Shown here piece after piece: positions 10,411-24,469 of a DNA stretch of 60,000 nucleotides. A program made the position numbers and the translations under genes. How positions within the stretch are numbered: position 1 is the stretch's first letter; the number at the start of each line of letters is the position of its first letter. Source of the DNA: Apostichopus japonicus (lineage: Eukaryota > Echinodermata > Holothuroidea > Aspidochirotida > Stichopodidae); NCBI RefSeq assembly GCF_037975245.1, contig NC_092574.1:5698713-5758712 (forward strand), written 5' to 3'. A model generated the notes under the pieces. That model was given only the letters and a program-made list of their open reading frames with translations, did no database searches and had not been told where the DNA came from.

Positions 10411-11589
10411 TATTGAGATTATTAACTATGAATGTAAGAATGCTTAATAAGTAGCACTTTATGGCTCTTCCGGGCATATAAAGTTCCTATAAGCAGAAAT
10501 TTTTTGTTTTGTTTTGAAGGCCTGTATTCCAAGGGTTACCCCTAAATCTTGCCAGAAAGGCTTGGTTCTGTGGAGCTTCCTCTACAATTTAGTTTTATTT
10601 TAACATATTTTAATATTGGCTTTTAAAGTGCATCCATGTTATTTGGTAATTCTGAATGCTGCAGTTGATTATTTTTTAAAGAATTTTTACTTTATTTTGA
10701 TAATTTTGACTAAATTTCTTAAGAGAGGTAGGTACCATAAACTACCTCACCTTAAACAAAAATGGGACATTAATAACTTAGCTTTTTCAAGTTAATTTAA
10801 AAATTTCTTAATAATTTTCAATACCAAAAACCATTTACTTTGCAAATAAGTTATTAGTTTAACAGACTAGTCCAGTTTCATTTTCAAATAAGCAAGTAAA
10901 AGTTTTAAAAAAAAAAGAATTGTTTGTTTTTACTTTAAATTTAAATATTTTTGGGTGTCTAAGTTCGATCATTAGCAATCCTATTTTAAGTAAAACTACA
11001 TTTATTTTGCAAACTTTTTGACCAAAGAACACAATTTTTAGTTTCAGGGATATGGAAAATTTTGCTTAAAACTTCATTTTGAATGTTCTTAAACTTTTTT
11101 AATTTCTGGATTCATATGCAATCGTTTTTAAAGAGGAATTATCGTGAACGCAGATAAATTTTGAAAGAATCAAGATTGCACTCATCAGTGGCCAGTACTT
11201 GTATTTAGTTTTGTGTATGTTTTTCTGTTTTTGTATGTTTTGTAATGGTTGTTTTGTGGTAGTATATGTCTTATGGTGTCAATTCACATCGTGTGACAGA
11301 CTAGAGTGGACAAAGAGTGTGAAATGTGACAAGATGGGATTTAGTGGCCTCGCTTTAAGATATCACCTAACAGTTGTAGGACACTGCATTCATAACACCA
11401 CTTTAGTTTTACATCAGTGCTTTGCAGAATTGTCTGCAGGCTTTTGTACATTTAGTGATGTGGAGAGGGGGGGAGTGGGGGTCTAAGGGGATAACATAAT
11501 AACCATTTATGTACAAATATTTCTGATGAGATTTGAGTTAAAAAATAAGTCAATGTTTAGAGAAAGTACCAGCCTACCTGTAAATATGT
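10411..11589. other. AT-rich non-coding stretch
   Basis: Long T and A runs, no gene. A short open frame at 11199-11486 encodes a low-complexity Cys/Val/Phe-rich peptide and looks like chance. Confidence 0.4.
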
Positions 11590-13130
11590 AACATAATGTA
11601 ACAGCACTTTAATACCTGTAGATATGTAACACACAGTGTAACAGCATTGTAATTTCCCTAGATATGTATTCATACATTGAAACACTATACCTGTAGACAT
11701 ATGTAAGACACAGTTTAACAACATGTAATTTCCCAAGATATGTATTCATACATTGAAAAAACACTATACCTGTAGATATGTAACACACGGTGTAACAACA
11801 TTGTAATTTTCCTAGATATGTATTCAAACATTGAAACACTATACCTGTAGACATATGTAAGACACAGTTTAACAACATGTAATTTCCCAAGATATGTATT
11901 CATACATTGAAAAAACACTATATACCTGTAGATATGTAACACACAGTGTAACAACATTGTAATTTCCCAAGATATGTATTCATACATTGAAAAAACACTA
12001 TATACGTGTAGATATGTAACACAGTGTAACAGCTCAATGTAAAATTCCCTAGATATGTATTCATATATTGAAAAAACACTATAATACCTGTAGATTCATA
12101 ACACACAGTGTAAACAACATTGTAATTTCCCTAGATACGTATTCATACATTGAAAACAAAACCCACTATAATACCTGTAGATATGTAACACACAGTGTAA
12201 CAGCTCAATGTAATTTCACTAGATATGTATTCATAAATTGAAAAAACACTATAATACCTGTAGATATGTAACACACAGTGTAACAACATTGTAATTTCCC
12301 TAGATACGTATTCATACATTGAAAACAATACCCACTATAATACCTGTAGATATTTAACACACAGTGTAACAGCATTGTTATTTCCCTAGTAGATATGTAT
12401 TCATACATTGAAACACTATACCTGTAGATATGTAACACACAGTGTAACAGCTCAATGTAATTTCCCTAGATATGTATTCATAAATTGAAAAAAACACTAT
12501 AATACCTGTAGATATGTAACACACAGTGTAACAACATTGTAATTTCACTAGATACATATTCATACATTGAAAACAAAACCCACTGTAATACCTGTAGATA
12601 TGTAACACACAGTGTAACAGCATTGTTATTTCCCTAGTAGATATGTATTCATACATTGAAACACTATACCTGTAGATATGTAACACACAGTGTAACAGCA
12701 TATTAATTCCCTTGATATGTATTCATACATTGAAACACTATATCTGTAGATATGTAACACACAGTGTAACAGCATTGTAATTTCCCTAGATATGTATTCA
12801 TACATTGAAACACTATACCTGTAGATATGTAACACATAGTGTAACAACATTGTAGTCTCCCTAGATATGTATTCATACATTGAAACACTATGCCTACCGA
12901 CATATAAGACACAGTTTAACAACATGTAATTTCCCAAGATATGTATTCATACATTGAACAAACACTGTAATACCTGTAGATATGTAACACATAGTGTAAA
13001 AGCACTGTAATCCCTGTAAATATGTTACACATAGTATTACAAGCTGTCAGTTAATATCTACAGATGTTAACATTGTGTAACAGTATTGTTATACTGTATC
13101 AGTGTACACACAGTGTAACAGCCCTGTATT
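11590..13130. repeat. satellite-like tandem array, unit ~75-90 bp, about 18-20 copies
   Basis: Each unit carries three landmarks in order: CTGTAGATATGTAACACACA, GTGTAACARCATTGTAATTT and AGATATGTATTCATACATTG. The spacing between units is about 80 bp with small insertions. Copies in the middle are most alike; both ends are degenerate (after 12975 only the first landmark remains). Overlapping long open frames on the minus strand reading MYEYISREITMLLHCVLHIY are a by-product of the repeat and are not genes. Confidence 0.9.
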
Positions 13131-16100
13131 ACCTTAAACGTTGATGTACATGAAATGCATCTAATTATGAAATAACAATGATTTCATTCCAGGGGAAAGC
13201 AATTTTCAGCAGAAGAAAAAGGCTAGAGTAAAAGCTGGCAAAAATTTAGGAAGTCAAATTACTAAAAAACCAATAGTTTATCAAAGAAAGACATATACCA
13301 GGGGTGAAGGAATTCTTGCAAGGAATTTCAATATTTTTCAGACATTAACATAAAGTTAGTTTAATAGATATAAGGGCAATATGTTCATGCTTGCAATATA
13401 AATAGAAGATAAAAATGTATTTCAATTTTTCTAAATTTAAAAAAAGTAGATAATAAAACTAATAAAAGTAATAAAAGTACAATATTTTTTAGCTTATGCA
13501 AATCAAGTATATGTGTGTGTGTATGTTTCTATGTCAATTACACAGTTTTGAACCATTTTAGTCAAATCAAACAGTAGATAATTTATAATGTTAGTGTCAT
13601 TGTATTCAAAGACGTCCATATTATGTGCAAATTAGATAAGCAGGCACTGCCTATTTGAAACAGAGTGTAAATGTTATGATGCAATGTAGCGAGCAGCTGC
13701 TTAAAAAAGTGTATTCTCTATTATGTCACATAGTTCTCATATTTCAGGAATGAATATGAAAATAAAATATGAAAATAAAAATAGAATATGAAAATCAAAT
13801 ATGAAAATCAAAAAAAATTTAAAAAAATATAAAAGTTCACTTAGCTTTTATTTAAATTATGTCACTGGGGGTGGGGGTGGGGGGTGGGGGGTGGGGGGTG
13901 GGGAGGAGGGGAAGAGGAGAGAAAAGTCAAGTCAGCATGTGTTTTTAAGACAACCCAAATCACTTGAAAGAAATAAAGAAATGATTTGATAATAGATATT
14001 AAAATATGAGACTGAGATACAATTTCAGAGAGAGTACACCCACTGAACCATCTATGAAAAAATAACTTGAACACAACAATTTATAGTAGAAGAGTTTGCA
14101 TGGCTTTCTGACTTGTTCTGCTGTTTATAGGAGAGTACTGAAGTCAGTTTGTCTGTTAAAGTAAAATATGATACATTTTAGACAAGATAGAATATACCTC
14201 TGTCCCGCCAAGGGCCAAATGAAAAGTGGTGACATCCATGCTTATAATTGGCTGTCCTGTTAATAAGAATCCTCACCATCAAAATAGTTTGCAAATAAAC
14301 AAATATTAAAAATATAAACACAATTATTAAAAATAATGAAAATATCAACAAAGTTTGCATTATTTTCATATCTGGTGATTCCTCTCCGAACAGTGGAATA
14401 AACCTTAGAAAGTCCTTAATCCTAGCCTGTTTGAATTATCCTGGGATAGCAGGCTAAAGCCTCTGTTGACCTTCTCAGTGTGCTCAGTGAGTGAAGAGGG
14501 TGATTGGCAGGAAGCTGTTTTATTATTCTGCTAGGGGCCAGCCCTATTGGATAAAGTTGAGGGTATTTAAACTTTGAGACTCTTCGATGCAATGACTGTA
14601 TTATTGGATTAACTGTAGAACATATAACTACTGTACAGGAATCAAGCCAAGGATTTGATCGTTTGAGTAATGTTAACGTCAGACACCAGCCACAACAACA
14701 AAAATGTGGAGATCTATCCCCAAAATTTCAAGAGGAAAGGACAAAAATATGAGAGTCCGGCAATTTCCGACAAAGATGAGATAACGATATTTAGTATAAA
14801 TCAAAACAGAAAGCATTTTCAGCCTCACCCATTTTGTTGTACCACTCGTAATTATAATTCTGTTGTAAATAATGTTGCTTTCATTCCCACCTTTCAAACC
14901 CACCTTTCCTTTTCCCACCATATTCCTCTCAAATGATACTGAGCAGTTTTGTTACCAAAGATATGCGCTTAAAGGAATCAAAATGGTCGCCAAGTGTTTA
15001 CCTTTTTTGTCTTTATTATGATGTAGCTAGGTAAAGGTTTCTAAACTAGATTTCTCTTTTTTGGTCTGTTATCTTGAATCTTGGTTTAAAACCAAAATTT
15101 GAGAAAATGTGGAGTATTTGGGGATATCAACTTCCTGAAAAGACTGAGATGAAATATTGTTGGCTTATAAACTAGGAATCCACCGCAATGTCCAGTACAG
15201 CTGGATAATCGAAAATTGTCCTGTTCAGTTCAGTCTCATCTGGCGGTTTTTATAAGTCAGCTGGGACAGACAGTTACCTAGGGTAGCTGATTACATCCTT
15301 GTAGAATATATATCATTATTTGACAACAGTTACCAACAACTGGATCAAATTGTCCCCACACTACCATTTTTTGACATTTCAGGATACACTGTAATTGTAC
15401 TTTATGTGGGAGTACTCTCAAGAACGGAAAAGGTCAATTTTTTTTTTGACTAAATAATTTAAGAAGAGGTTTACTATTTGATATATTATCAACCATGTAG
15501 ATCAATTATTACCAAAATTACTTTTTGACTTTCCAAAGTACACTCGACTGTCCTTTTTGTGGGGAGTATTAAGTACTCTATGAATGGAATGGTCAAGGGT
15601 TTAATGAATGAGTCTATTGGAGATTGCTAGCAGATAGTAAATAGAAGTATCGTAAAGGGTTCCAGTACTTACTTATTTGTCCCAAGCTATTTTCTTATGG
15701 CTTGTTTCATGTCGTCTCTGTATGAAGTAGTTAATAAATGAATAGAGTGAAAGTGTCGTCGTTCAGTACAGTCATGTGGCGCTTAAGAATGGAGAGGAAA
15801 TTGAATGTTTGCTTGTTTTTGTAAAGTCTGTAAATGGTTCACACCTGCTGTGCCCATTCAGAGAGAGAGAATGTGTGAACATTTTTACGCAGGTGGTCGG
15901 TGATGACATTTAAATTTTTGAAAGGTTGATTTTTCCGAGCAAAGATCAAGGTTGTTGGATGAATGTTACCATTAGTGGCATCACTATCGGGGGGGGGGGG
16001 GTATTCCCAAGTCCATCCCTCCTGCTGCACCCCAGAGGACATCCCTATCCGAAATTCTCAATTACCTGAAAATTCTGTTTTTATTCTCCGCGGCATTATC

Positions 16101-18806
16101 ATAAATATCTCCTCTATCCATGCAATAATGTTGCACTGCCTCTTTCCTCACATCATGCACCCCACCCACCTCCCTACCTTCCCCACCCCCCCCTAGAAAT
16201 CTTTAATCTGGGGATGCCATGGAACACCTTCATCATGATCCTAATGGTACAATTCATGGTATAACAATCTGCTGGTGTGTGATGTAATATATAGACATTA
16301 ATAGTCTTTGAGTAATTGTACAGTCATATGTGTTTTTGCATGAGTCTTTTTGGCATGTTTCGATTGTTGTGTATACATGTTTAATGGCGTAGGTAGGTCT
16401 CTAGGTTTTTATTGGCCGAACGAAGGTTATCCAAAGTGTCTAAGGATAAACTTTATGTTATACATGTGAGGGGGAGGTGGGAGGGGGAGGATAATGGTGA
16501 TTGGAAAACTTGGATATCAAGATGATGTAACATATCTTGCTTTCTGTAGAAACTGGGATGATGGTGATTTTTTTCTGAAATTCCTTGAATATTTCCATCA
16601 CATTGATCTTCTGTTTAGACTACAAGATGTTAAATGTCATTAACTGTCTGTCTATCAATGGGGGACTAGTTTATTTCTGAGGACTAGACTCACTAGCATG
16701 CAATTGAAAAAGCCATTAATTTTCTATGACTCACAGAACACAGCCATTATAGCTTTATGTAGGTGAAGACATAATTGTTCCTGTGTTATGTAACATGATT
16801 GTCTTGTGCCTCAATAAATGAAATTAAAAGAGAAGGCAGCTTTCACGTGCCGACGTAAAGGTCAATTAAAACTGGGTTAAGTTACTCGTGACGTAGGCTG
16901 TAACAGTCTAGGTTTCTAGCCTATTAGGCCTCCCTGTGTAAAAGGTGTATTTTCAAAGAGCTCATCCAATCAATCCCTGTGACAAATAGGGATCGGTACA
17001 TATCTATTTCCTTTTCAATCCGGTGCATTCAGTAACAAGCAGTACCCTATTGCAAATGGACTAACCACACTGGCACAGTTGCTGTGCTGGAGTAGAGGGC
17101 GCTATGTTGTTTCTTTTCTATCCTGTTGATTATGACACAATTTTCACAAATGGCAATGATTGAATTGAGTTTCTCATAAAGGAGTGTAACAAATTAAAGG
17201 CAAACTAAACAGTGAGACCGAAAGAAGATCTCTGTATTGGTTTTGGATAAATGCGGTCTCCTCGGCCTCGTTCTACCTGGAGTGATGAATCATCATTTGA
17301 GAGGTAATTTGCATGTCTGAGTCGTGATTTTACTGATGACTGTTCTCTATTCAAAGTTCCAAAAGATGACTCCAGGCTATGTGCTTATTAGTCAGTCATT
17401 GCCGTTTTGTGTAAGAAAGAGGAAAAATAACCCCTTTTTGTTTTGTTCTAATTTGCATATTGTCATGGAAACCATAGTGGGATATCTTAGACGACCTGTT
17501 TTTATTTTCTCAAACTAACCTTTCCACTGATTTCCTTTGATTTGGCTTTTATTCTTTTCTATCTGTTTTTTTTTTTTTTTTTTTTTTTTATCTGGTTTTT
17601 TCATCTTTCTTTTTTTGCATTCCTTCGGTAATCTATAGCAATCTCCTTGTCAGTCGTTGTCAGTGATAACGGTTTTCCAACGGGTTAAAGACGTATGAAT
17701 GTGAGGATTGGTCTAATAGGAAGTGGTACTTGAGTTGCCATGGCAGCGGGCGCCGTGCGCGTAGCTGAATGATCGCTCAATACTGACATCATGGCAGGGG
17801 ATGGTTGTCATGGGAACAATATCCAAATGAAAGCACAAAGAGGCTCACACATACCAGACACAATATAACATATGTAGGGCTACTCTGTTCAGCAGCAAAG
17901 AATATATATACTCAACCGGTTTTAGCACATGATACATCAAGTAGGGGTTGGGTATTAATGCAAGCTGTCAATTTGGGATTTCAGATGAAGAAATAGGTTT
18001 GAAGTTAAAACTACTTGTTCTTGTTTCTTCCCCCAAAGATATTACAAAGAGATGAAATAGGTTTGTCTCCATGTTGCTACCTATGTGTCATCAAACACAA
18101 GACAATGAAAAATGTAATTTCATGCTAAAATCTTTAGGAAGTTTCTATTCATATCACGTCAGTTCAAAGTGAAAAGTTCTTACAGTTTTGAGAAATGGGA
18201 ACGAATATGAAAGTATAAATTAATACTCCCATCATGCAACTATTTTCTATGCACGGTCGGTCACTTTGCCCAATTCTATGATAGTAATTTCAATGAACTG
18301 TACATATTAACTACATTAGGAATCCATACCTGTGTGTGTTAGCAAGAGTTCACTGTATTGTTGCATAAACTATATCTAGTTTGATGTCACTGCAGAATTA
18401 GAAAATGTCACATTGCAAACAGTATTATAGGAAAGAACAGAACAAAGTTAGGAGATATTACTATGTAACTATGTCACTGCAGAACTAGAAGATATCACAG
18501 CCCAAACAGGCAAGTTTACAGTTTGGCACAGAAAATCTAAATTACAATGTACATACACATAAGATTGTCATTTTGATATTATCAATATGCTAGCTTCGAA
18601 CCATTTTTTTTTTCTCTTTTTTTTTTACTTTTGTGGCAAACACACCAAAATACATGTTAACTAGTGCATACACAACATCACAATTTCATCACAATTATTG
18701 ACCACTGGGCATTAAACATGATGTGATTCATAACACTTGACCATGTGTTGTCAATGTGCTACTTAATAAGTTACAAAAAAGTGATATGCAAATAGGTTGA
18801 CCCTCT
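13131..18806. other. unassigned stretch with low-complexity tracts
   Basis: No gene recognised. Notable items: a G-rich tract at 13866-13911, two diverged copies of a ~170-bp segment at about 15350-15450 and 15510-15600, a C/G run near 15990, an AATAAA at 16813-16818, a 24-T run at 17566-17589 and a small CpG-rich patch at 17745-17775. Short open frames look random. Confidence 0.4.
13866..13911 (+). repeat. G-rich tract with G-quadruplex potential
   Basis: Seven or more runs of four to six G separated mostly by single T or A (GGGGTGGGGGG pattern). This meets the usual definition of a G-quadruplex motif many times over on the plus strand. Confidence 0.8.
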
Positions 18807-19090
18807 CTGAGATAGATGATTTGTCTCAAAACCAGATCAAGAGAAAACTGAGATAGTTGATTTGTCTTAAAACCAGATGAAGAAAAATTGAAATAGTTGA
18901 GTGGTCTTAAAATCAGAACAAGAAAAACTGAGATAGTTGATTTGTCTTAAAACCAGATCAAGAAAAACTGAGATAGTTGATTTGTCTTAAAACCAGATCA
19001 AGAAAAACTGAGATAGTTGATTTGTCTTAAAACCAGATCAAGAAAAACTGAGATAGTTGATTTGTCTTAAAACCAGATCAAGAAAAAAAA
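18807..19090. repeat. 40-bp tandem repeat, about 7 copies
   Basis: Unit ACTGAGATAGTTGATTTGTC followed by TTAAAACCAGATCAAGAAAA. The last four units are nearly identical, the first three diverged, so the array seems to be growing or homogenising at its right end. Confidence 0.9.
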
Positions 19091-19319
19091 TGTTATACTC
19101 ATCAAATTCAGATCAAACTCTACTTCATTTCAAGTTGACATGTGTGTTCAGCTTCATTTGATCTTGTAAGAAAATATCAAAACTGGCTTTAAAGAGATGA
19201 TTCAAATAGCTTATTACCTTTCATGCTACTCTATTGGTAACCATTTTGTTTGATCTATATTTCTTCATAATAACACAATCTTTATGTTTATGTATTTGTG
19301 GAATGGCTTTATTGACCTA

Positions 19320-19529
19320 AATGCTTTGGGGCCAGAGAATGTGCAGAGGGGAAGGTTAGGATTAAAGGTGAAATGTGCTCCCAAATCTTATGCTTTGGGG
19401 CCAGAGAATTATGCAGAGGTGGAAGGTTAGGGTCAAAGGTGAAATGTGCTCCCATATCTTATGCTTTGGGGCCAGAGAATTATGCAGAGGTGGAAGGTTA
19501 GGGTTAAAGGTGAAATTTGCTCCCAAATC
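19320..19529. repeat. ~70-bp tandem repeat, 3 copies
   Basis: Three successive units start with ATGCTTTGGGGCCAGAGAAT at about 19320, 19390 and 19461 and end with GTGCTCCCAAATCTT. Copies two and three are closest. Confidence 0.9.
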
Positions 19530-22500
19530 ATATCAAGGGCTCAGTAGACACAATTACCTAATTTTCTACAAATTTCAACCAGAATAAATATTAAATTCAC
19601 AAAGGGGGGTAATGGTACATATCTCTTTCTACACACCTTGTTCCCTTTCCCCTCCCCCTCCCCCACTCCCATCCTACACTTGTTCTTCTAAGGAGCAACC
19701 TGTTCTTCTCTCCCTCTTGCTTTGTTTTCCTAACTTGAATACATTGATATGCTAACAGCTTACAAGCATGTCTATGCTTCACTGTATACTCTGCTAACAA
19801 GCTGCATGTGAGGAAGTCCATCATATCTTTTAAAACATCTACAAGAGATGAATGCTGTTCATATATCCAATTCACGTCGCTTCTCATGCCTTGGCTCATA
19901 ACTAATTTTGCTCACAACTGTTTTATCAGCTTGTGCTGCAATTATTCATTACATGTTGATAGATATGTAAACCATACTTGACTTTTGTCATGTCATTGAA
20001 TATTCATTGTCATGTCATTAAATATTCATTGCTCTACATGTTTGTATGAATATTCATTTCAGTTATGCCATTTTGAATAATGAATGCACTGATTTTATCA
20101 CATTACCTTTGTATAGCGTCCAAGATATAAAGGATAATATATAAGGAAAATATCTGTTCGATAAACTTGATTCATGACTGTGTTGGTCATCACACTCCTT
20201 GGAATATAAAAACAACCCAAAAAATGATCAAAATTCAAAATTGTTGCTGACCAACTCTTTCCACCATTTTCTTGACGAGGAATCGCTATCTGTTGCCATG
20301 GTGATGATGAGGTTGACTCATAAAGTGTATGTCATACCACAGGACTTATTCAGACTATTGAACATTGTCTGTTATTAACAGGGCTTAAAATAAAAATTTC
20401 CTTTCTAAAATAGCTGATTGACTGATCTTGAGGCCCTCTCTCTCCATTTTATCCGGTTGTGTTTGGTTTTCCTTATAGCCCAGACATCACAGAAAATCAT
20501 ATGTTAGAAGAGTATGAGATGCCTTTACAGATGGTTAACTTTATTCAGTGGCAGTATTTACACAACACAACAGAGATGAGGTATATTGATCCAAGTGTCA
20601 CTCCCTCCCTCCCCACCCCCCCCCCCACCAATCCCTGCCTCATCCATTCTCATACACTTGGAATATTACATCATGGTGTGTTAAGTTTGTTTAGTTAAAC
20701 TGTAGAGAATCACAGAGACAGCAACTTTTGCCTTTTCTCATCCTCCTTCAAAGATAAGTGACATTTATACAAATGATCTTAACACATAAACCAAGTGCTG
20801 TGAAACTGTGCTATTTAATTTCACAATCAGTCCTATACAGTCAACTTGAATGACAGAACACAGTAATACTCTCTATGCAACCAGGTGGTACAGTACTTAA
20901 CAGTGTGATCATACCAGGGTTTTTATGCATGTTGTCATGGGAACCCAAACAAAGAAAAATACAGATCCTGAGGAAAACTTGCAAGACTTGAAAAAGAAAA
21001 GGGAAGAAATTTTTTCAAAAGTGTCAAATATCGAAAGGAGGAATCATTGTAATCGTTTGTACCTGATATGTTGTTTGGAATGCCTGTAACTATCTGTTTT
21101 CCTTTTTTTTTTTGGACACCTGCATTTTGCCATCATTTTGAGACATATTTCCACACATTTTTACAGACACCTCATCTTTTCTTGTGTTTATTATTTTCTT
21201 TATAGGCAATTTTTTGTAATCGAGTGTATCACTCTTTTTTTTTTCTGTTGCTTGCTTCGCAGTGTTTACAGGTGAGCACCTGAACAATTGAGAATACTAT
21301 GGTTTCCATGGCAATAAGGGGTGGAAAGATCATACCCATGCCCTCTGACCCAGCACAGCTTCTGAAGTACCTGCCCACTTCCAGGATTTATGACCTCAGG
21401 TCGCAGAAGGCTCGGTTTTTAAACTGTCTCTCAAAGACACAGCCACATGCCACATGGTGGTGTGTAATATAACAAAAGCGAATTCTAGTATGTATTTATA
21501 GTATTATTAAAAGACAAAAAATGAGTATGTGTGTGTGTCTGTGTCTGTGTATATATTGTTGCCTTGGAAACAATTGTGTATTACATATTATGCAAAGATT
21601 ATTATAATTGTTTTAAATCAATGCTGTTTGTATCCAATTTTAAATTCAATATTTGTATGCATATATTGCCGGTGTATGATATCTTGAGGAAGTTGCCAGT
21701 GGCCTATACATCCAGCCTACCATGTCATGTGTTTATGGACGGGAAGTTGGAAGGAAGGAAAAGAGAAACGATCCCGGTGACACATTTGCAAAGCATGATG
21801 GGACAAGACTGGATCTTTCAAAGCCCTCCTCTGTCACTTGTTATATATGGAAGTGAAGATTATAGAAGCAATGGAAAGTTCTTTCCTCATCCCAGGGTCA
21901 CTACTTTTTATTAAATAAAGGCATCCTTACATATTTTCTGGTTCTTTGTAGCGTAGAAATCGTTCATAGATGTGAGTAAAAATGATCATCCACAGGGAAG
22001 GAATAAATTCTCGATTTGGTCGGGTGAAAATGACGTAAGAAGCTAGGAGGAAAATTTGGAAACAAGTCGATATGGGCATTCCAAGATTAAGATTTGGATT
22101 AAGCCTGAGTTGTGCTACCTCCATCAGAAACTAAGCAAAGTCTTGTTAGCTTTTCAAAAACCTTGACAGCCATGTATTGGATGCAACAGGGACACGGTGA
22201 GGTTACACGTAGCCTACCCTTCAGGTTCCTCTTTTGTTCATTTTCAGGGCACACTCCCCTCTCTCATATTATCAACTGACAAGCAGATGTTAATTAGTTT
22301 ATGTTGAGGTTCAGTTCGTGTCACTTTTCAGCCTCGAGCAGAAATTGAAATATCAAGCTTAATTAAAGTCTGTTTAATATTCCAGTCCACAGTGGCTCCT
22401 AAATGCCAGCAAATAACTGACTAGTACCAAATCAGCCGACTTAATCCAGGAATGATTCTATTCCGGATGTCCCTGTTACAAATTCCACTCCAGCAATAAT

Positions 22501-24469
22501 ATTTTTGTCCCCTCACATCAATCCCATCCTATTTCTTGTGAAGCAAAAGGAATGTTTGGGAATGTAGTTTGGTGATCATATTTGTCAATAGATGGATGAG
22601 GTAGGAAAACTTATTAACAATGTTACCTTGACTTTGTAAGACTAATGAATAAAATCTGGCTTTAATTGGGGCAGTGAAAAATAATCATTAAAGTATCTCC
22701 AGTGTACTCCTGGGTGCTAAGCTTCTTTGATGTTTTGTTTGATATTTTTTACTACCCCAACTATTTATGCAATTTTACTTTATTTTACATCTTCAATAAA
22801 ATTGTTATGTATTGAATTTATTTAAGTTGAATTATACAATTGAAACAAAGTTTGCTTAACAATATTAACTGTAATTTATATTCCTGAAGTAAAATGGAAA
22901 TTTCTATTCCCACCCCCCCCCCCAAGTTTGAGGAATCCTGATCACATTTTGAGCAAACCTCAATATTATGAAGTAAAAAACTGTCAACTAAACCATCAGA
23001 AATAATTTGACATTTATTGATAATTTATTCTCTTTTATTGTTTCTTCAGTAAGTGACCATGAAATTCTAGTCTGCCAAAAAAGTCATGATTACCAAATTA
23101 ATTTCCCCAGGGATGATTTCTGCCTCTGTGTGCTGATTACATGTTCTAGGTTTCGTAGTTTAAAGAAATTATGCCATTTTATCTATATGATAAATAATAA
23201 ACTTTGAAAATGTGGAGAAGAAACACGTTTGATAGAAGTGTGTTACAAATGTTTTGAATCTATATAGATGTATTTTTGCCCCTTTCAATGTTTAATTAAT
23301 CTCCTCGTCCTTCCCCCTACAATATTGGTATTATTCGATGGGATTAGACGACCTGATGTACCGCCAATAAAAAAGATAGAACCTCCTCCCCCCCTCCCTC
23401 CCTTCCCCTGCCCTCCATGTTCCACTCTTTAACAAGAGGACCTGCCCCCTTCACTGTTCCTTTTCCTTTAACTGCAATTCTTCTTTCTGTAGACCATTAA
23501 TCATCTTGCCATTCTATTTTTATTTGTTTTTATTATTATTATTATTTTTAGGCTTTGACAACTCTCTTTAAGTGCAATAATGGACAAAATTGCAACATTT
23601 TACTTTCTTTTATTGATTTTATACATTTAAGCCTCTTTGTATCTTTCTTTTGTTTAAATATTTTCTTAGTTGCATACTTAAAAGACATTGTAATGAGAAC
23701 TGACCTTATTTAAATTTTCTTGTAAACAATAAAGATGAATTTTAGTCACCTGTGCTTATTTGGTTGCCTTCCTATAACTTTTTTTTAAATGGTTGTAATC
23801 TTTTAATCTTGCTGCAAACATCAGTGATGACAAAACAGTGATATTCATTACAAATAAATAACATTGAATAGATTAGCTACGAATGCTGAAAAAAATAACC
23901 TGGCAAAAAATCAAGGGAAATCGAGCATGAATTACTTATCCTCATACCCCCCTCCCCCCCCCCCCCAAGAGAGAGATAGCGGGTTGGAGAGGGATTTTAA
24001 GAGGTATGACAGATTCTTGCATTTGCAAAATTAAATTTTAGAAGTTGAAAGTAATGCTTTTTTTGTGGATTAAATATTTTTGCTTCTCTGAAGAAAATAA
24101 TTCCATTAGAAGAAAATATTCATTTCCATCAGATATAATTCTTCAACAGGGATTTGCTTAATCTCTAGCCATAAGTCATGTGGTTATGTCAAAGGTCAGC
24201 TTCTCCAGTGGCCAAGTTTAGGTTCTTCAAGGGTTGGAATCTGTCAGGATATAATTTCAGTTAAATACCCAAATTTATGCAAATACAGAGATCTTTGATT
24301 AATGTTGGGATGATTATGTAAACCAGCATGTATCATTGGTGAGAGTATTAAGCTAATGGTTATTCATAGCATTTAGCTAATGGTTATTCACAGTATTTAA
24401 GCTAATGGCTCAGCCAGTTGTGACAATTTCCTAGTGCTAATACCTCTTTAAACTGTCCTCCCATATCAA
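19530..24469. other. unassigned stretch
   Basis: No gene recognised. It includes C-rich tracts (20610, 22910, 23385), short TG runs (21527-21550), a cluster of GAATATTCAT motifs at 19995-20058, a candidate poly(A) signal at 23728-23733, and a C run at 23948-23965. The open frame at 21531-21914 begins in a TG microsatellite and shows no recognisable domain. Confidence 0.4.
23728..23733 (+). terminator. candidate poly(A) signal
   Basis: AATAAA followed within 25 nt by a GT/T-rich stretch (CACCTGTGCTTATTTGGTTG), the usual downstream element. The T- and A-rich 200 bp before it read like the end of a 3' UTR, but no coding exon that would belong to it lies near. Confidence 0.3.

Noticed and set aside
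11609-12937. Chain of minus-strand open frames with MYEYIS-type repeats
   Set aside because: They follow the satellite unit, overlap one another in different frames and break at each length change; not a gene family.
18807-19090. Regularly spaced repeats considered as a CRISPR array
   Set aside because: Direct head-to-tail units without unique spacers in a eukaryotic genome; a plain tandem repeat.
21531-21914. 127-codon open frame
   Set aside because: Starts in a TG microsatellite (Cys/Val run) and shows no domain; AT-rich chance frame.
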